From positions 1 through 62,806 of the IMG/VR virus record IMGVR_UViG_3300028840_002499: a DNA stretch of 62,806 nucleotides. One strand, 5' to 3'. The notes beneath the pieces are model-generated. The model was not told the origin of the DNA. It was given only the letters and a program-made list of their open reading frames with translations, and did not search any database. The DNA comes from a virus. The position numbers and the translations under genes were made by a program. Shown here piece by piece: positions 1 through 7,331 of the stretch (the first letter of the stretch is position 1; each line of letters starts with the position of its first letter).

Positions 1-144
1 ACATTGCTTGTCTTGTAGTTCGCAAACATGTACCAAGGCAAGTTCGGTGCAGTTCCAGCCATATAAGGGTCTTTGATGGGGATGAAGTTGACCACGTTTT
101 CAGCATTCGTAGCTAACTCTGGCACGAGTTGAGAATTGAGAATT
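1..144. repeat. Terminal direct repeat, left copy
   Basis: Bases 1-144 are identical to 62663-62806. The repeat lies inside the major capsid gene, which continues in frame from one end of the window to the other. This is best read as assembly overlap of a circular or circularly permuted molecule, giving a genome of about 62,662 bp, not as a biological terminal repeat. Confidence 0.97.
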
Positions 145-899
145 GTCAACACAGTGTCATGCAGTCCACGATGGTAAACCAAGTAGATGGCCTCAACTTC
201 AATAGGTTGGTTACGAGCATCCACACGTTGACCAAAGGCCATTCGTGCCTCAGAAACACGAGCAGTTGTCAACCGTCCGTTCTGAGAATAGAGCGCACCC
301 AACCCAACCAAACGGGCAATACTCGTAGCATTGGTGTAAAAACGGGAAACGTATTTACCCAAAGTGCGTCGAGCAGCATCACCCATTAGAGTGGCTTGAT
401 CTGCGAAGTACCCAAGATCATCATTGATGAGTGCCTCGTGGGAAAAGTCGAATTCCTTTTTCCATCGCCAAACCTGATTCGTGCGTTTGGTAGCATCGTC
501 TTTCGACCCTGCACGAGGACGTGCCTTCTCGCCAACTAGCTCAAGATCATCCAAGGATGAACGATGTTGATACCGATAAACAGGAAGGTAATTCGGAACT
601 GTGTCAGGTTTTACCAAGGGTTCCCAAGCAAAGTCCATCATCTTGTACCCATCGAGGGCAAGACGCTGAACAAATTCCTGAATAGCGAAAGTGAAATCAG
701 CAGAAACCATAACCTCTTGCAGAGGTTCAGTGTTTCCCTGATGACCGATAAAGTTCAAGTTTGAATTGAACTCTTTGAACATTGCGTCAACTTCTGAAAT
801 CCGTTTGTTGTAACTTTCGGACATCGAAGGATTGGCAAGTGCCATTGTTCGCAATTGTTCTTGACGAATTCGGCTCATTTTAGAAATTATATTACGCAT
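1..899 (-). CDS. Major capsid protein, N-terminal part (continues at the right window end)
   Basis: The reading frame starts with ATG at 899, preceded by GGAGG about 8 bases upstream, and stays open to base 1. Joined to 62662-62416 it gives a 381-residue protein. The segment HEALINDDLGYF followed by an Ala/Arg-rich helix and GKYVSRFYTNA resembles major capsid proteins of the Mu gpT-type HK97-fold group. Its position directly after a protease-scaffold gene and a probable decoration gene supports the call. It should form the icosahedral shell. The family is recognised from motif style and gene order only. Confidence 0.85.
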   Translation of the reverse strand, partial: MRNIISKMSRIRQEQLRTMALANPSMSESYNKRISEVDAMFKEFNSNLNFIGHQGNTEPLQEVMVSADFTFAIQEFVQRLALDGYKMMDFAWEPLVKPDTVPNYLPVYRYQHRSSLDDLELVGEKARPRAGSKDDATKRTNQVWRWKKEFDFSHEALINDDLGYFADQATLMGDAARRTLGKYVSRFYTNATSIARLVGLGALYSQNGRLTTARVSEARMAFGQRVDARNQPIEVEAIYLVYHRGLHDTVLTILNSQLVPELATNAENVVNFIPIKDPYMAGTAPNLPWYMFANYKTSN

Positions 900-910
900 A
901 ATTAAGCCTC

Positions 911-1528
911 CTACGCCAGTTCACGAGTTGGAGCACATAACAAGACACAAAACTCTTGTTGCACCAACGAGTTAGCTAAAGATGTGTCAAACGTATAGGT
1001 TTCGTTGGGGCCACCTTGTCCGCTATCAGCCATCTCGTCCTGACAATACCAGAGAACACCGGCTTGCGGATTTTTTACACCCGCATCGTTCAATGGTGAC
1101 ATTGACAGGGTAACACCTTCTCCAAGATCGTCCGAATCGTCAACGTAAACGGGCTGACCAACAATAGGTGCTTGTTCAAATGTCGCTGGAACTCCAGCAG
1201 CATAAGTGAGAACATTGGCAACCCACTGATGAACCACAAACCCATCAGCGATGTTGAGAATCACACGACCTAGCGATGTGGTAAGTCCAGGAATTGCACT
1301 AACCACAACACCAACAACATTAAGCGGACGACCATCAGCAGCAGTACGTCCACCAACTGCAACCACCGGATGAACACCGGCATAGTCACCGTTTGCGTCA
1401 AAAATGGAGTCTTTTGTGCCTGATCCTGAATTATCATCTACAGGCCAAATGTCCTTTTCGTGAACGTCAACGGTGACGAAAGGCCCACTGGTATCTTCCC
1501 AGGGAGCGAGTTGAAATACATCACTCAT
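911..1528 (-). CDS. Probable head decoration protein
   Basis: This 205-residue protein has no membrane segment and is rich in Val, Gly and Asp, as expected of a beta-structured virion protein. It lies between the protease-scaffold gene and the major capsid gene, 11 bases upstream of the latter's start, which is the usual place for a capsid cement or decoration protein. No specific motif was recognised, so the role is inferred from position and composition. A head-stabilising accessory protein or short fibre are alternatives. Confidence 0.55.
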   Translation of the reverse strand: MSDVFQLAPWEDTSGPFVTVDVHEKDIWPVDDNSGSGTKDSIFDANGDYAGVHPVVAVGGRTAADGRPLNVVGVVVSAIPGLTTSLGRVILNIADGFVVHQWVANVLTYAAGVPATFEQAPIVGQPVYVDDSDDLGEGVTLSMSPLNDAGVKNPQAGVLWYCQDEMADSGQGGPNETYTFDTSLANSLVQQEFCVLLCAPTRELA

Positions 1529-1543
1529 AGAAAACCTCCTATG

Positions 1544-3043
1544 CTAACCCCGAATGATCGCATCCATGCGTTTATTGTGATCTTCAATTATCTCTTGTTC
1601 AGATAACTGTTTGACAGCGGAACCAGTTTCACCTAGTTCACGAGGTTGCCCAGACCCAATCAAAGCTGTGATGTGATCAATTTCGGCTTTAATGTCATTT
1701 TCCAATTCAGCAACAGTTGTATACTGAATCTTTGCTAAACGAGATTTAGTGAATTCGTCTAGCTTTGAACTATCCAAAACTTCCGAAACTTCTGCTTCTG
1801 TCAACAAAGTCGGCTCATCTTTGCTAACCTCTTCCACCGTTTCATCTTCTGATTCATCGGTTTCAGATGTTTCCACTTCGGTTTCATCCATCTCGGTTGA
1901 TTCCTCTTCGGTTGATTCGTCTTGTTCGTGCAGAATTACTTCTTCAAGTTCTTCTTTTTCGGTGGTTTCATCAACCTTGTCATCTTCTTGTACATCCATT
2001 TCATGTACCTCCTTTTCCATTTCGACTAGTTGCAAGGCATGACCACCTGCACCAGCGTTAGTCACGAAATCAACGTTTGTACGTGTTGACGGCAAAATAG
2101 CCTCAACAATGTTAGCATCCCTGTCATCGATCTTGCCTTTTTTAGCACGACCCATTGCAAGGATAGAACATTTCAAAGTATCGAGTTCCCCCATTTTGTC
2201 ACGGTTCCGAATATCTTCTGCAAAATCTGGGTTCCAAACCTTCACACGAGCGATTGGTGCGCCGGTTTCTGAGAACTTTATGATCTTTTCAACTTTTGCA
2301 ACTTCGGTTCTTACGCTTTTCTCTTCTTGACGGTGATCTGTAGCATACATCTTTGCACCCTCAAAGATATGTGCATCACGCCTTAGAACTTCGGCGGGGT
2401 AATAGTGATTGTCCTTCGGGTTTCCCCATCCTGGTTCAATCACAACAATGTCCATCTTGAGAGGAGCGCGATTGTCAGCGTTTGATTTATCTGATTCGCT
2501 AATGTTTATCACGGAACCAGTGTTGAATTCCATTTCCTCAAACTCTGCCATAGCATTTGCTTCTACAGCCATTTCTGTATTGAAAGCGTCAAAGAAGTCA
2601 TCAACAAGTGCTCTCCAGGCAGAAGTTTTCTCACTCATTGGAACATCACTGTCACGCCAGATACGCCAGAAAAGAGTATAGAAAACGGAAGTGTGACCTT
2701 CAAGCCTCTCCATCATTTGAGTTGCTTCACGAGCAGCAGCGACATCAGCAAACGAAGTAGCACCCCAAGGAACATTCGCTTTGTCCATCATATCGTATGC
2801 AGGATATGACTCCTCAGCGGTTGTACCAACTGTAGTTTCTACTTCTGGAAGTGGCTCAGTGTGATCAGTCTGAATAAAATTTTCCATAATTCCCTCGGTT
2901 ACACTTGCGTTTAACGCTGCAAGTTGCTTATTCGCAGCACCAACAGTTGGATGACACCCCAAAGTTGGCCCAGTTTTTTCACCATCAGAGTTTTCTTTGT
3001 AAACACAGTGTTTGTTACCTTGTTTGACTATTAGATACGGCAT
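1544..3043 (-). CDS. Prohead maturation protease fused to scaffold
   Basis: The 499-residue protein has a Gly/Asn-rich N-terminus, a central protease-like domain (about residues 190-330) and a very acidic Glu/Asp/Thr/Ser region (about 345-425). The central domain carries the pattern FEGAKMYATDHRQEE, with a candidate catalytic His, and DTLKCSILAMGRAKKG, with a candidate Ser, as in phage prohead proteases of the HK97/Mu type. The acidic tail is typical of a scaffold that is later degraded. Its place before the decoration and capsid genes fits. It would direct procapsid assembly and then cut itself and capsid partners. The catalytic assignment is by motif only. Confidence 0.75.
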   Translation of the reverse strand: MPYLIVKQGNKHCVYKENSDGEKTGPTLGCHPTVGAANKQLAALNASVTEGIMENFIQTDHTEPLPEVETTVGTTAEESYPAYDMMDKANVPWGATSFADVAAAREATQMMERLEGHTSVFYTLFWRIWRDSDVPMSEKTSAWRALVDDFFDAFNTEMAVEANAMAEFEEMEFNTGSVINISESDKSNADNRAPLKMDIVVIEPGWGNPKDNHYYPAEVLRRDAHIFEGAKMYATDHRQEEKSVRTEVAKVEKIIKFSETGAPIARVKVWNPDFAEDIRNRDKMGELDTLKCSILAMGRAKKGKIDDRDANIVEAILPSTRTNVDFVTNAGAGGHALQLVEMEKEVHEMDVQEDDKVDETTEKEELEEVILHEQDESTEEESTEMDETEVETSETDESEDETVEEVSKDEPTLLTEAEVSEVLDSSKLDEFTKSRLAKIQYTTVAELENDIKAEIDHITALIGSGQPRELGETGSAVKQLSEQEIIEDHNKRMDAIIRG

Positions 3044-3047
3044 AGTG

Positions 3048-4385
3048 CTACCTCAAATTCGTTCCCACATCGAACCAAACTTTTATAGTTACATTTCTCC
3101 AGTAAGTTTGAGCATTCGGTCCAAAGTGTACATCCAGCCAGAATCCATCTGTTGAACCATCAAGAGTTTTCCCAACATTTCCTTTACGCAAGCGATAAGC
3201 CAAGTTAGCAGCAGTTTCACCAACAGGAAGTTCAAGTGACACTTCTCTACTAATGTCGCAAAGTTGATTTGATCCAACTTCCACAACATATAAGTAACCG
3301 TAAAACCATGCTGAATTGTTTGTGGCTAACATGGTTGCATCAAGTGTAGTAAGTTCTAATCTGTCCGAATCGTTCACCTGTTCAAAAGCAATATTCCACA
3401 CATCTACATCAGTAAAGTTTGTATCCGCTGTAGTGATTGCAACTGCACCTTTGAACCATTTGGTAGAAATCAAACCGTTTACAAATGCGTGTCTGACATT
3501 TCCCTCTGCATCGTTAGACGAGTTGTCAGTTGTCAAAGTGGAAACAGTCAGCACATCTGTATCGCCTGGAGTTTCTACTCCTGTGTTTCGATTTACAGAT
3601 GTTCCAGTAATTGTGATTGACCCAGTAAAATCCGCACCGGCATTGAAAACGAAAAACAGTTTTCCAAGTCCATTTGTTACGTTGATAGGTGCACCATTGT
3701 TAAGAGCAGAACCGTTTACAATTTGCTCAAAAATACCATGAATTGCCTCGTCAAGGTTTCTGGTATTCTGTTCAATGAAGTTTGTAAACACTACAGGAGT
3801 GTCAACCTCCAGCGCACCTGTATGAGTGATAATTACTGTTCCATCAGTTGCACTGTCCAAACCAACTACACCAATCTTCACAACAAAGTCAGGAATGGAT
3901 GGTTCTACGTTTGTCATCCCACCAGCAACGGAAGGATCAAGATAAATGTCATCGCCAGCCGACCAAGCTAAAGTGTTCAACCCACGAACAACACCCTCAG
4001 TTGTAATAAGTCCCTCTGTGCCATCAAGAATGTCAGACGTTGCAACTCCAGCAACTAATGAAGTTGCAAAAGTATCGGCCTGTGCAAGTTCAATAGTAGG
4101 ATGACCAGTAACAGCCTCAGCACCAGAAATATAGACAACATCACCGTCATCGATGTCTGCCCCAGAATCGTTGTAAACTCGCAAGTATGACTCTTGTCCA
4201 ACCTGCAAAACAACATCAGTGATGTCTGCCATAACAGACAAAGTTCCATTGTCTGCATCCCAATAAACAAGTCCAGGACTATGAGCCCCAGGCCCAGCAT
4301 ATCCAGTGTCAAACTGTGCGCTCTCAATTGGTGACGGCAACTCAGCAGTAACAACTTGATTAGTTAGTCCACGAATACCAAACAT
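3048..4385 (-). CDS. Virion structural protein, beta-rich
   Basis: The 445-residue protein has a segment (LRVYNDSGADIDDGDVVY and following) of the kind seen in phage fibre or capsid-associated beta proteins, followed by a long Thr/Val/Asp-rich C-terminal half. It has no signal peptide or membrane segment. It sits between a small structural gene (3 bases upstream) and the protease-scaffold gene, in the operon driven by the promoter near 4960. A head fibre, decoration protein or baseplate-like protein are all possible. The exact role is not recognised. Confidence 0.5.
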   Translation of the reverse strand: MFGIRGLTNQVVTAELPSPIESAQFDTGYAGPGAHSPGLVYWDADNGTLSVMADITDVVLQVGQESYLRVYNDSGADIDDGDVVYISGAEAVTGHPTIELAQADTFATSLVAGVATSDILDGTEGLITTEGVVRGLNTLAWSAGDDIYLDPSVAGGMTNVEPSIPDFVVKIGVVGLDSATDGTVIITHTGALEVDTPVVFTNFIEQNTRNLDEAIHGIFEQIVNGSALNNGAPINVTNGLGKLFFVFNAGADFTGSITITGTSVNRNTGVETPGDTDVLTVSTLTTDNSSNDAEGNVRHAFVNGLISTKWFKGAVAITTADTNFTDVDVWNIAFEQVNDSDRLELTTLDATMLATNNSAWFYGYLYVVEVGSNQLCDISREVSLELPVGETAANLAYRLRKGNVGKTLDGSTDGFWLDVHFGPNAQTYWRNVTIKVWFDVGTNLR

Positions 4386-4387
4386 GT

Positions 4388-4867
4388 TTACTCCGAGTTC
4401 GCAACACCTATAATCTGAAACGTTCCAGGATTAGCAACGTCACCAGACTCACGAGCAAAAATCCGTATTCTCTCAACAGTCTGTTTCAGTTGCAACGGCC
4501 CATAACCAAAAGTTTCAACAGTTGCCCCAACAGAATCGTATGAAACTATTTCTCTCTGAACATTGCTAGTGATGTCCGTTCCGGCAGCCATAACGCCAGC
4601 AGCGTATAGCGACATTCTAAACCAGTTTTCAACACCAACTAAGTCTGCAGAGTATGGCGAGTATTCGATATAAAAATCTACAACACCGTTTCCAGCAACG
4701 GCAGCATCTTCATCGTATGCGAGATAAAGTGAAAGTTGGTCAAAGGCAATAACGGGGATTTCTTCTGGAGTGCCATCCCAAGCACCAGCAGCAGGGAGAA
4801 TGGCATCAGCACGAAAAGTTATTGGATTGGCTTGACCAGTAGGGTGAGGGTGAGAGAGTGGAAACAT
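4388..4867 (-). CDS. Small structural protein, first gene of capsid operon
   Basis: This 159-residue protein has no motif I recognise. Its sequence is beta-like (FYIEYSPYSADLVGV, QIIGVANSE) with no membrane segment. It is the first gene after the minus-strand promoter at 4948-4977 and lies just behind a terminator-like hairpin. GGAG stands 5 bases before its ATG. It is 3 bases from the next gene, suggesting that the two structural proteins are made together. Confidence 0.5.
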   Translation of the reverse strand: MFPLSHPHPTGQANPITFRADAILPAAGAWDGTPEEIPVIAFDQLSLYLAYDEDAAVAGNGVVDFYIEYSPYSADLVGVENWFRMSLYAAGVMAAGTDITSNVQREIVSYDSVGATVETFGYGPLQLKQTVERIRIFARESGDVANPGTFQIIGVANSE

Positions 4868-4876
4868 AATTTCTCC

Positions 4877-4912
4877 AAAAGAAAAAGACCGTGAAGTATA
4901 GAATCCTCACGG
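4877..4912 (-). terminator. Hairpin plus U-tract in the capsid-operon leader
   Basis: On the minus strand CCGTGAGG and CTTCACGG form a stem around an 8-base loop (4889-4912), followed by TCTTTTTCTTTT and then at once by the ribosome site of the 4867 gene. It has the form of an intrinsic terminator but lies between the promoter and its first gene, so it may be an attenuator, an antitermination target or an mRNA 5' stabiliser. Confidence 0.6.
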
Positions 4913-4947
4913 CCTCCCAATGCGTTTTGGTATGCCTAGTTGTCAAC

Positions 4948-4977
4948 AGTGTAGCACAGCTTGATTTTTCTTGTCAA
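4948..4977 (-). promoter_or_regulatory. Minus-strand promoter for the capsid operon
   Basis: On the minus strand TTGACA (4977-4972) is followed after 18 bases by TACACT (4953-4948), preceded by TGC to make an extended -10. The layout matches the promoter before the small terminase gene (also an 18-base spacer with TGC before the -10). Transcription would start near 4941 and read the structural genes. Confidence 0.65.
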
Positions 4978-5024
4978 GTGCGATAGAATAGTTCATATGG
5001 AAACCTTCGGTTTCCATCCCCCCC

Positions 5025-5061
5025 AAAAAGACCCCAGACGCACCCCCCGTTTGGGGTTTTT
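5025..5061. terminator. Bidirectional intrinsic terminator
   Basis: CCCCA (5032-5036) and TGGGG (5052-5056) pair and are flanked by A- and T-runs on both sides. For the minus strand it directly follows the stop of the glycoside hydrolase gene at 5061. A second perfect 9-bp hairpin (4997-5017) lies between it and the next promoter. Confidence 0.75.
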
Positions 5062-6104
5062 CATGGGAAAGCATCGCATTCGATCATTTCGTTATAGTAG
5101 CAACAGACTGGCTTGCAGCGACTTCTCCGCATCATTCCGGAGTATCGCCATCCGGAGTCTTCCAAAGTGAACCAGTTAAAACCCGACAATCTGGCATCTC
5201 GCTCAACAATTTTATACAGGTCTACTTGCATTTGTTCTACTTCTGGGGAGTTCTCATAACAGAAACTGTCCTCATTTGTTGAGGTAATTACAGACACTTC
5301 GGATAGCCACAACGGTTTACCGCCCGTTCTAACAGTCAATTGCTCAATACGTCTATCAAACCCACCATAGTTGAAATCTGAACACGACATATAGCCATGA
5401 AAAGCGACTCCATCGTAAATATCAACAGTATCTAAGAAACCTTGAAAGAAGTCCCAATCAGGGGTAGAAATTTCACCAGCCAAAATTTGAACATCTGGAA
5501 ATCTCGGCTTAACTTGAGAATACACGTAATTGTAAAATTCGGCATACTCCACACCATTTTCGTGATTCCACCCCAAGCAACCATAATAGTAAGCACTTCC
5601 TGTGTTTGGACTGTCTGGTTCTGTCCAAACAGAAATGTAATTCAAATCGTATCGTTCAATCCCTTCGATAACAAAGGAAACCCATAGTTCCCAAAACTCA
5701 GGTAACGGCAACTTACAAGTAGGCTGACCTCCATTCATCCAATAGGGTGAACCATGAAACCCTCCGTACCTTAGATCATCGTTTTGAAATACACCATCAG
5801 CTTTTGTCCAATCTGGGAGGGTGAGTGGTTCTGGAATAATGTCAACCATATGTGTTGTGTATTTCAGAATGTCACCATTGTAATATTGACCCCAAATATC
5901 AAATCTAGGGCTATAAACTTCTACTCCCTTAATTGGTAGTTTTGGCTTAAACAGTATTGGTATGAAAACTTGCCTATCCACACCAAAAAAAGAAACGTTT
6001 TCCTTGTTTATGGTAATTGTACTTATCGAAAGCATTATTACATAAATTGTCAGCAACACACCAAGCGAAACAATATGCACAACCCTTTTCTTGTTCTTAT
6101 CCAT
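5061..6104 (-). CDS. Membrane-anchored glycoside hydrolase (clan GH-A type)
   Basis: The 347-residue product has a basic N-terminus and one hydrophobic segment (about residues 8-28), indicating a signal anchor. The rest looks like a GH-A clan barrel: SVWTEPDSPN supplies a candidate acid/base Glu, WLSEVSV a candidate nucleophile Glu, and FHGYMSCSDF and FNWFTLEDSGW are barrel-strand-like. ATG at 6104 is preferred because GGGAG lies 8 bases upstream; a GTG at 6113 is also open. It lies between minor-head genes and a terminator. It could trim host exopolysaccharide or act as a lysogeny-type cargo gene. The GH39-like assignment is by motif only. Confidence 0.65.
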   Translation of the reverse strand: MDKNKKRVVHIVSLGVLLTIYVIMLSISTITINKENVSFFGVDRQVFIPILFKPKLPIKGVEVYSPRFDIWGQYYNGDILKYTTHMVDIIPEPLTLPDWTKADGVFQNDDLRYGGFHGSPYWMNGGQPTCKLPLPEFWELWVSFVIEGIERYDLNYISVWTEPDSPNTGSAYYYGCLGWNHENGVEYAEFYNYVYSQVKPRFPDVQILAGEISTPDWDFFQGFLDTVDIYDGVAFHGYMSCSDFNYGGFDRRIEQLTVRTGGKPLWLSEVSVITSTNEDSFCYENSPEVEQMQVDLYKIVERDARLSGFNWFTLEDSGWRYSGMMRRSRCKPVCCYYNEMIECDAFP

Positions 6105-6345
6105 CTTTGCCACTCCCTATTCTCATTTCGGTTTTAGCCCACCTTCGAATCTCTGCAGTAGTTGGGGAAATACCAAGTGCCCTCTCAATAGCATCGATTT
6201 TAGCAAGTTCAGCATTCCTGATCGACAAGAGCAAATTAGTTTTGCTGTCTGAATCTGATCCAGCTAAACAGGCAATGGTTTCTATATATGAGAGAGTGAG
6301 ATTTCCAGCGAATTGGAATATAAGTTTCTCGGTATCGTTGCTCAT
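6097..6345 (-). CDS. Small head-module protein of unknown function
   Basis: This 82-residue helical protein (KLIFQFAGNLTLSYIETIAC near the N-terminus) is not recognised. It overlaps the minor head gene upstream by 4 bases and the glycosidase gene downstream by 8, so translation is probably coupled. It has no membrane segment. A small head-completion or accessory role is possible from position only. Confidence 0.5.
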   Translation of the reverse strand: MSNDTEKLIFQFAGNLTLSYIETIACLAGSDSDSKTNLLLSIRNAELAKIDAIERALGISPTTAEIRRWAKTEMRIGSGKDG

Positions 6346-6923
6346 GGCACGTTTGGCATTCTCCCTCTCGACATTGGTTCATCTGTTGGGTCAAGAGTAC
6401 ACCCACATTTCCACCCACCGCAAGCTAAGTTCGGGTTTGGTGGTTGTTGGGGCATTACATATGAATCCCAATAGCTAGCCCGTTTCACCTTTCCAGCCAA
6501 TTTTTGACAAGTCTCGCAGTTATCCTTAGTTCTGCCTAAATTCCACATCAACTTAGGGTCTTTTTCTGCTGCAACTTTGGCTTGATTTTTTGTATCAAGG
6601 TATCGATTAATCCAGACTTCTAAACGGACGTAAATTTTTGACAGACTTCCTTTGACTCCCTTTGGGTTTTCCAGGATGAATCCGGCAAGCCTACCAACAT
6701 AGGAGTATTCACGAAATATGATAGTTGCTAGTGCAATCTGTTCTGCGTTTGAGATTTCATCGGGTGCAATCCCAACCTGTCTAGCACCATCAGACCATGC
6801 CTTTGTTAGACCTCGGTCAATAGTGCTATACATAAGATCAAAAAATTGATCCTGTGACCATACTCCAGACCAGAAACCACGAGCAATTGCACGAAGTTCT
6901 CGGCGGTATAGTGTTGTGCTCAT
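6342..6923 (-). CDS. Minor head protein, SPP1 gp7-type
   Basis: The 193-residue protein ends with a Cys-rich block (CETCQKLAGKV, then LACGGWKCGCTL) characteristic of the C-terminus of phage head morphogenesis proteins of the SPP1 gp7/Mu gpF family. It lies in the usual place after the portal gene. The protein is shorter than many members, so it may contain only the C-terminal core. It would be packed in the head or sit near the portal. Confidence 0.7.
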   Translation of the reverse strand: MSTTLYRRELRAIARGFWSGVWSQDQFFDLMYSTIDRGLTKAWSDGARQVGIAPDEISNAEQIALATIIFREYSYVGRLAGFILENPKGVKGSLSKIYVRLEVWINRYLDTKNQAKVAAEKDPKLMWNLGRTKDNCETCQKLAGKVKRASYWDSYVMPQQPPNPNLACGGWKCGCTLDPTDEPMSRGRMPNVP

Positions 6924-7138
6924 TCTAATGCAGTCCCTTTGATCTTGTTTGATTCAACAGTATAGCCATGATTAGCCAAGAACCCCAACAAAGAGTGAAA
7001 ACAGAAATAGCACAAGTCTATGCACACATGCTCTCCTTCGTCCGTCTTATAAATCCACCGGAAATAAGATTGACCAGAATTATGAGCAGCCATATGTTCA
7101 CAAATAATTGGCTTTACGGATTCCGTTTTGTTAGTCAT
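6920..7138 (-). CDS. Small Cys/His protein
   Basis: The 72-residue protein carries IICEHMAAH and CIDLCYFCFHSL, which could bind one zinc. It overlaps the minor head gene by 4 bases and the preceding gene by 8, so it is part of the late operon. The function is unknown. Confidence 0.55.
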   Translation of the reverse strand: MTNKTESVKPIICEHMAAHNSGQSYFRWIYKTDEGEHVCIDLCYFCFHSLLGFLANHGYTVESNKIKGTALE

Positions 7139-7331
7139 CTAGCCAGCCTCCATGAATCGGGCATTCTCGATCAACAGTTGGAATAGCCAAAAAATCGAAA
7201 TCGCAAGTGCAACCACGTTTCTTCATTTCTCGTATTTGCGACTCAGTGACATCCCTAATGAAATAGTACATCACTCCAATAAGAGATCCAAGCACCAAGA
7301 CACCAATTAAAAACTGTTCAAGGTAGCTCAT
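7131..7331 (-). CDS. Small single-pass membrane protein
   Basis: The 66-residue protein has one hydrophobic segment at about residues 7-24 (FLIGVLVLGSLIGVMYYF) followed by a charged Cys-containing tail (GCTCDF, ECPIHGG). Its start overlaps the portal stop by one base. The role is unknown; a membrane protein between portal and minor head genes is unusual. Confidence 0.55.
   Translation of the reverse strand: MSYLEQFLIGVLVLGSLIGVMYYFIRDVTESQIREMKKRGCTCDFDFLAIPTVDRECPIHGGWLDD

Noticed and set aside
1-144. Direct terminal repeat as a packaging feature
   Set aside because: It lies within the capsid gene and has the size of an assembly overlap; a biological terminal repeat would not be expected to cut this gene.
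1749-2042. Plus-strand Ser-rich reading frame
   Set aside because: It is the antisense shadow of the acidic scaffold region; repeated GAA/GAT codons read as TTC/ATC. No ribosome site or promoter.
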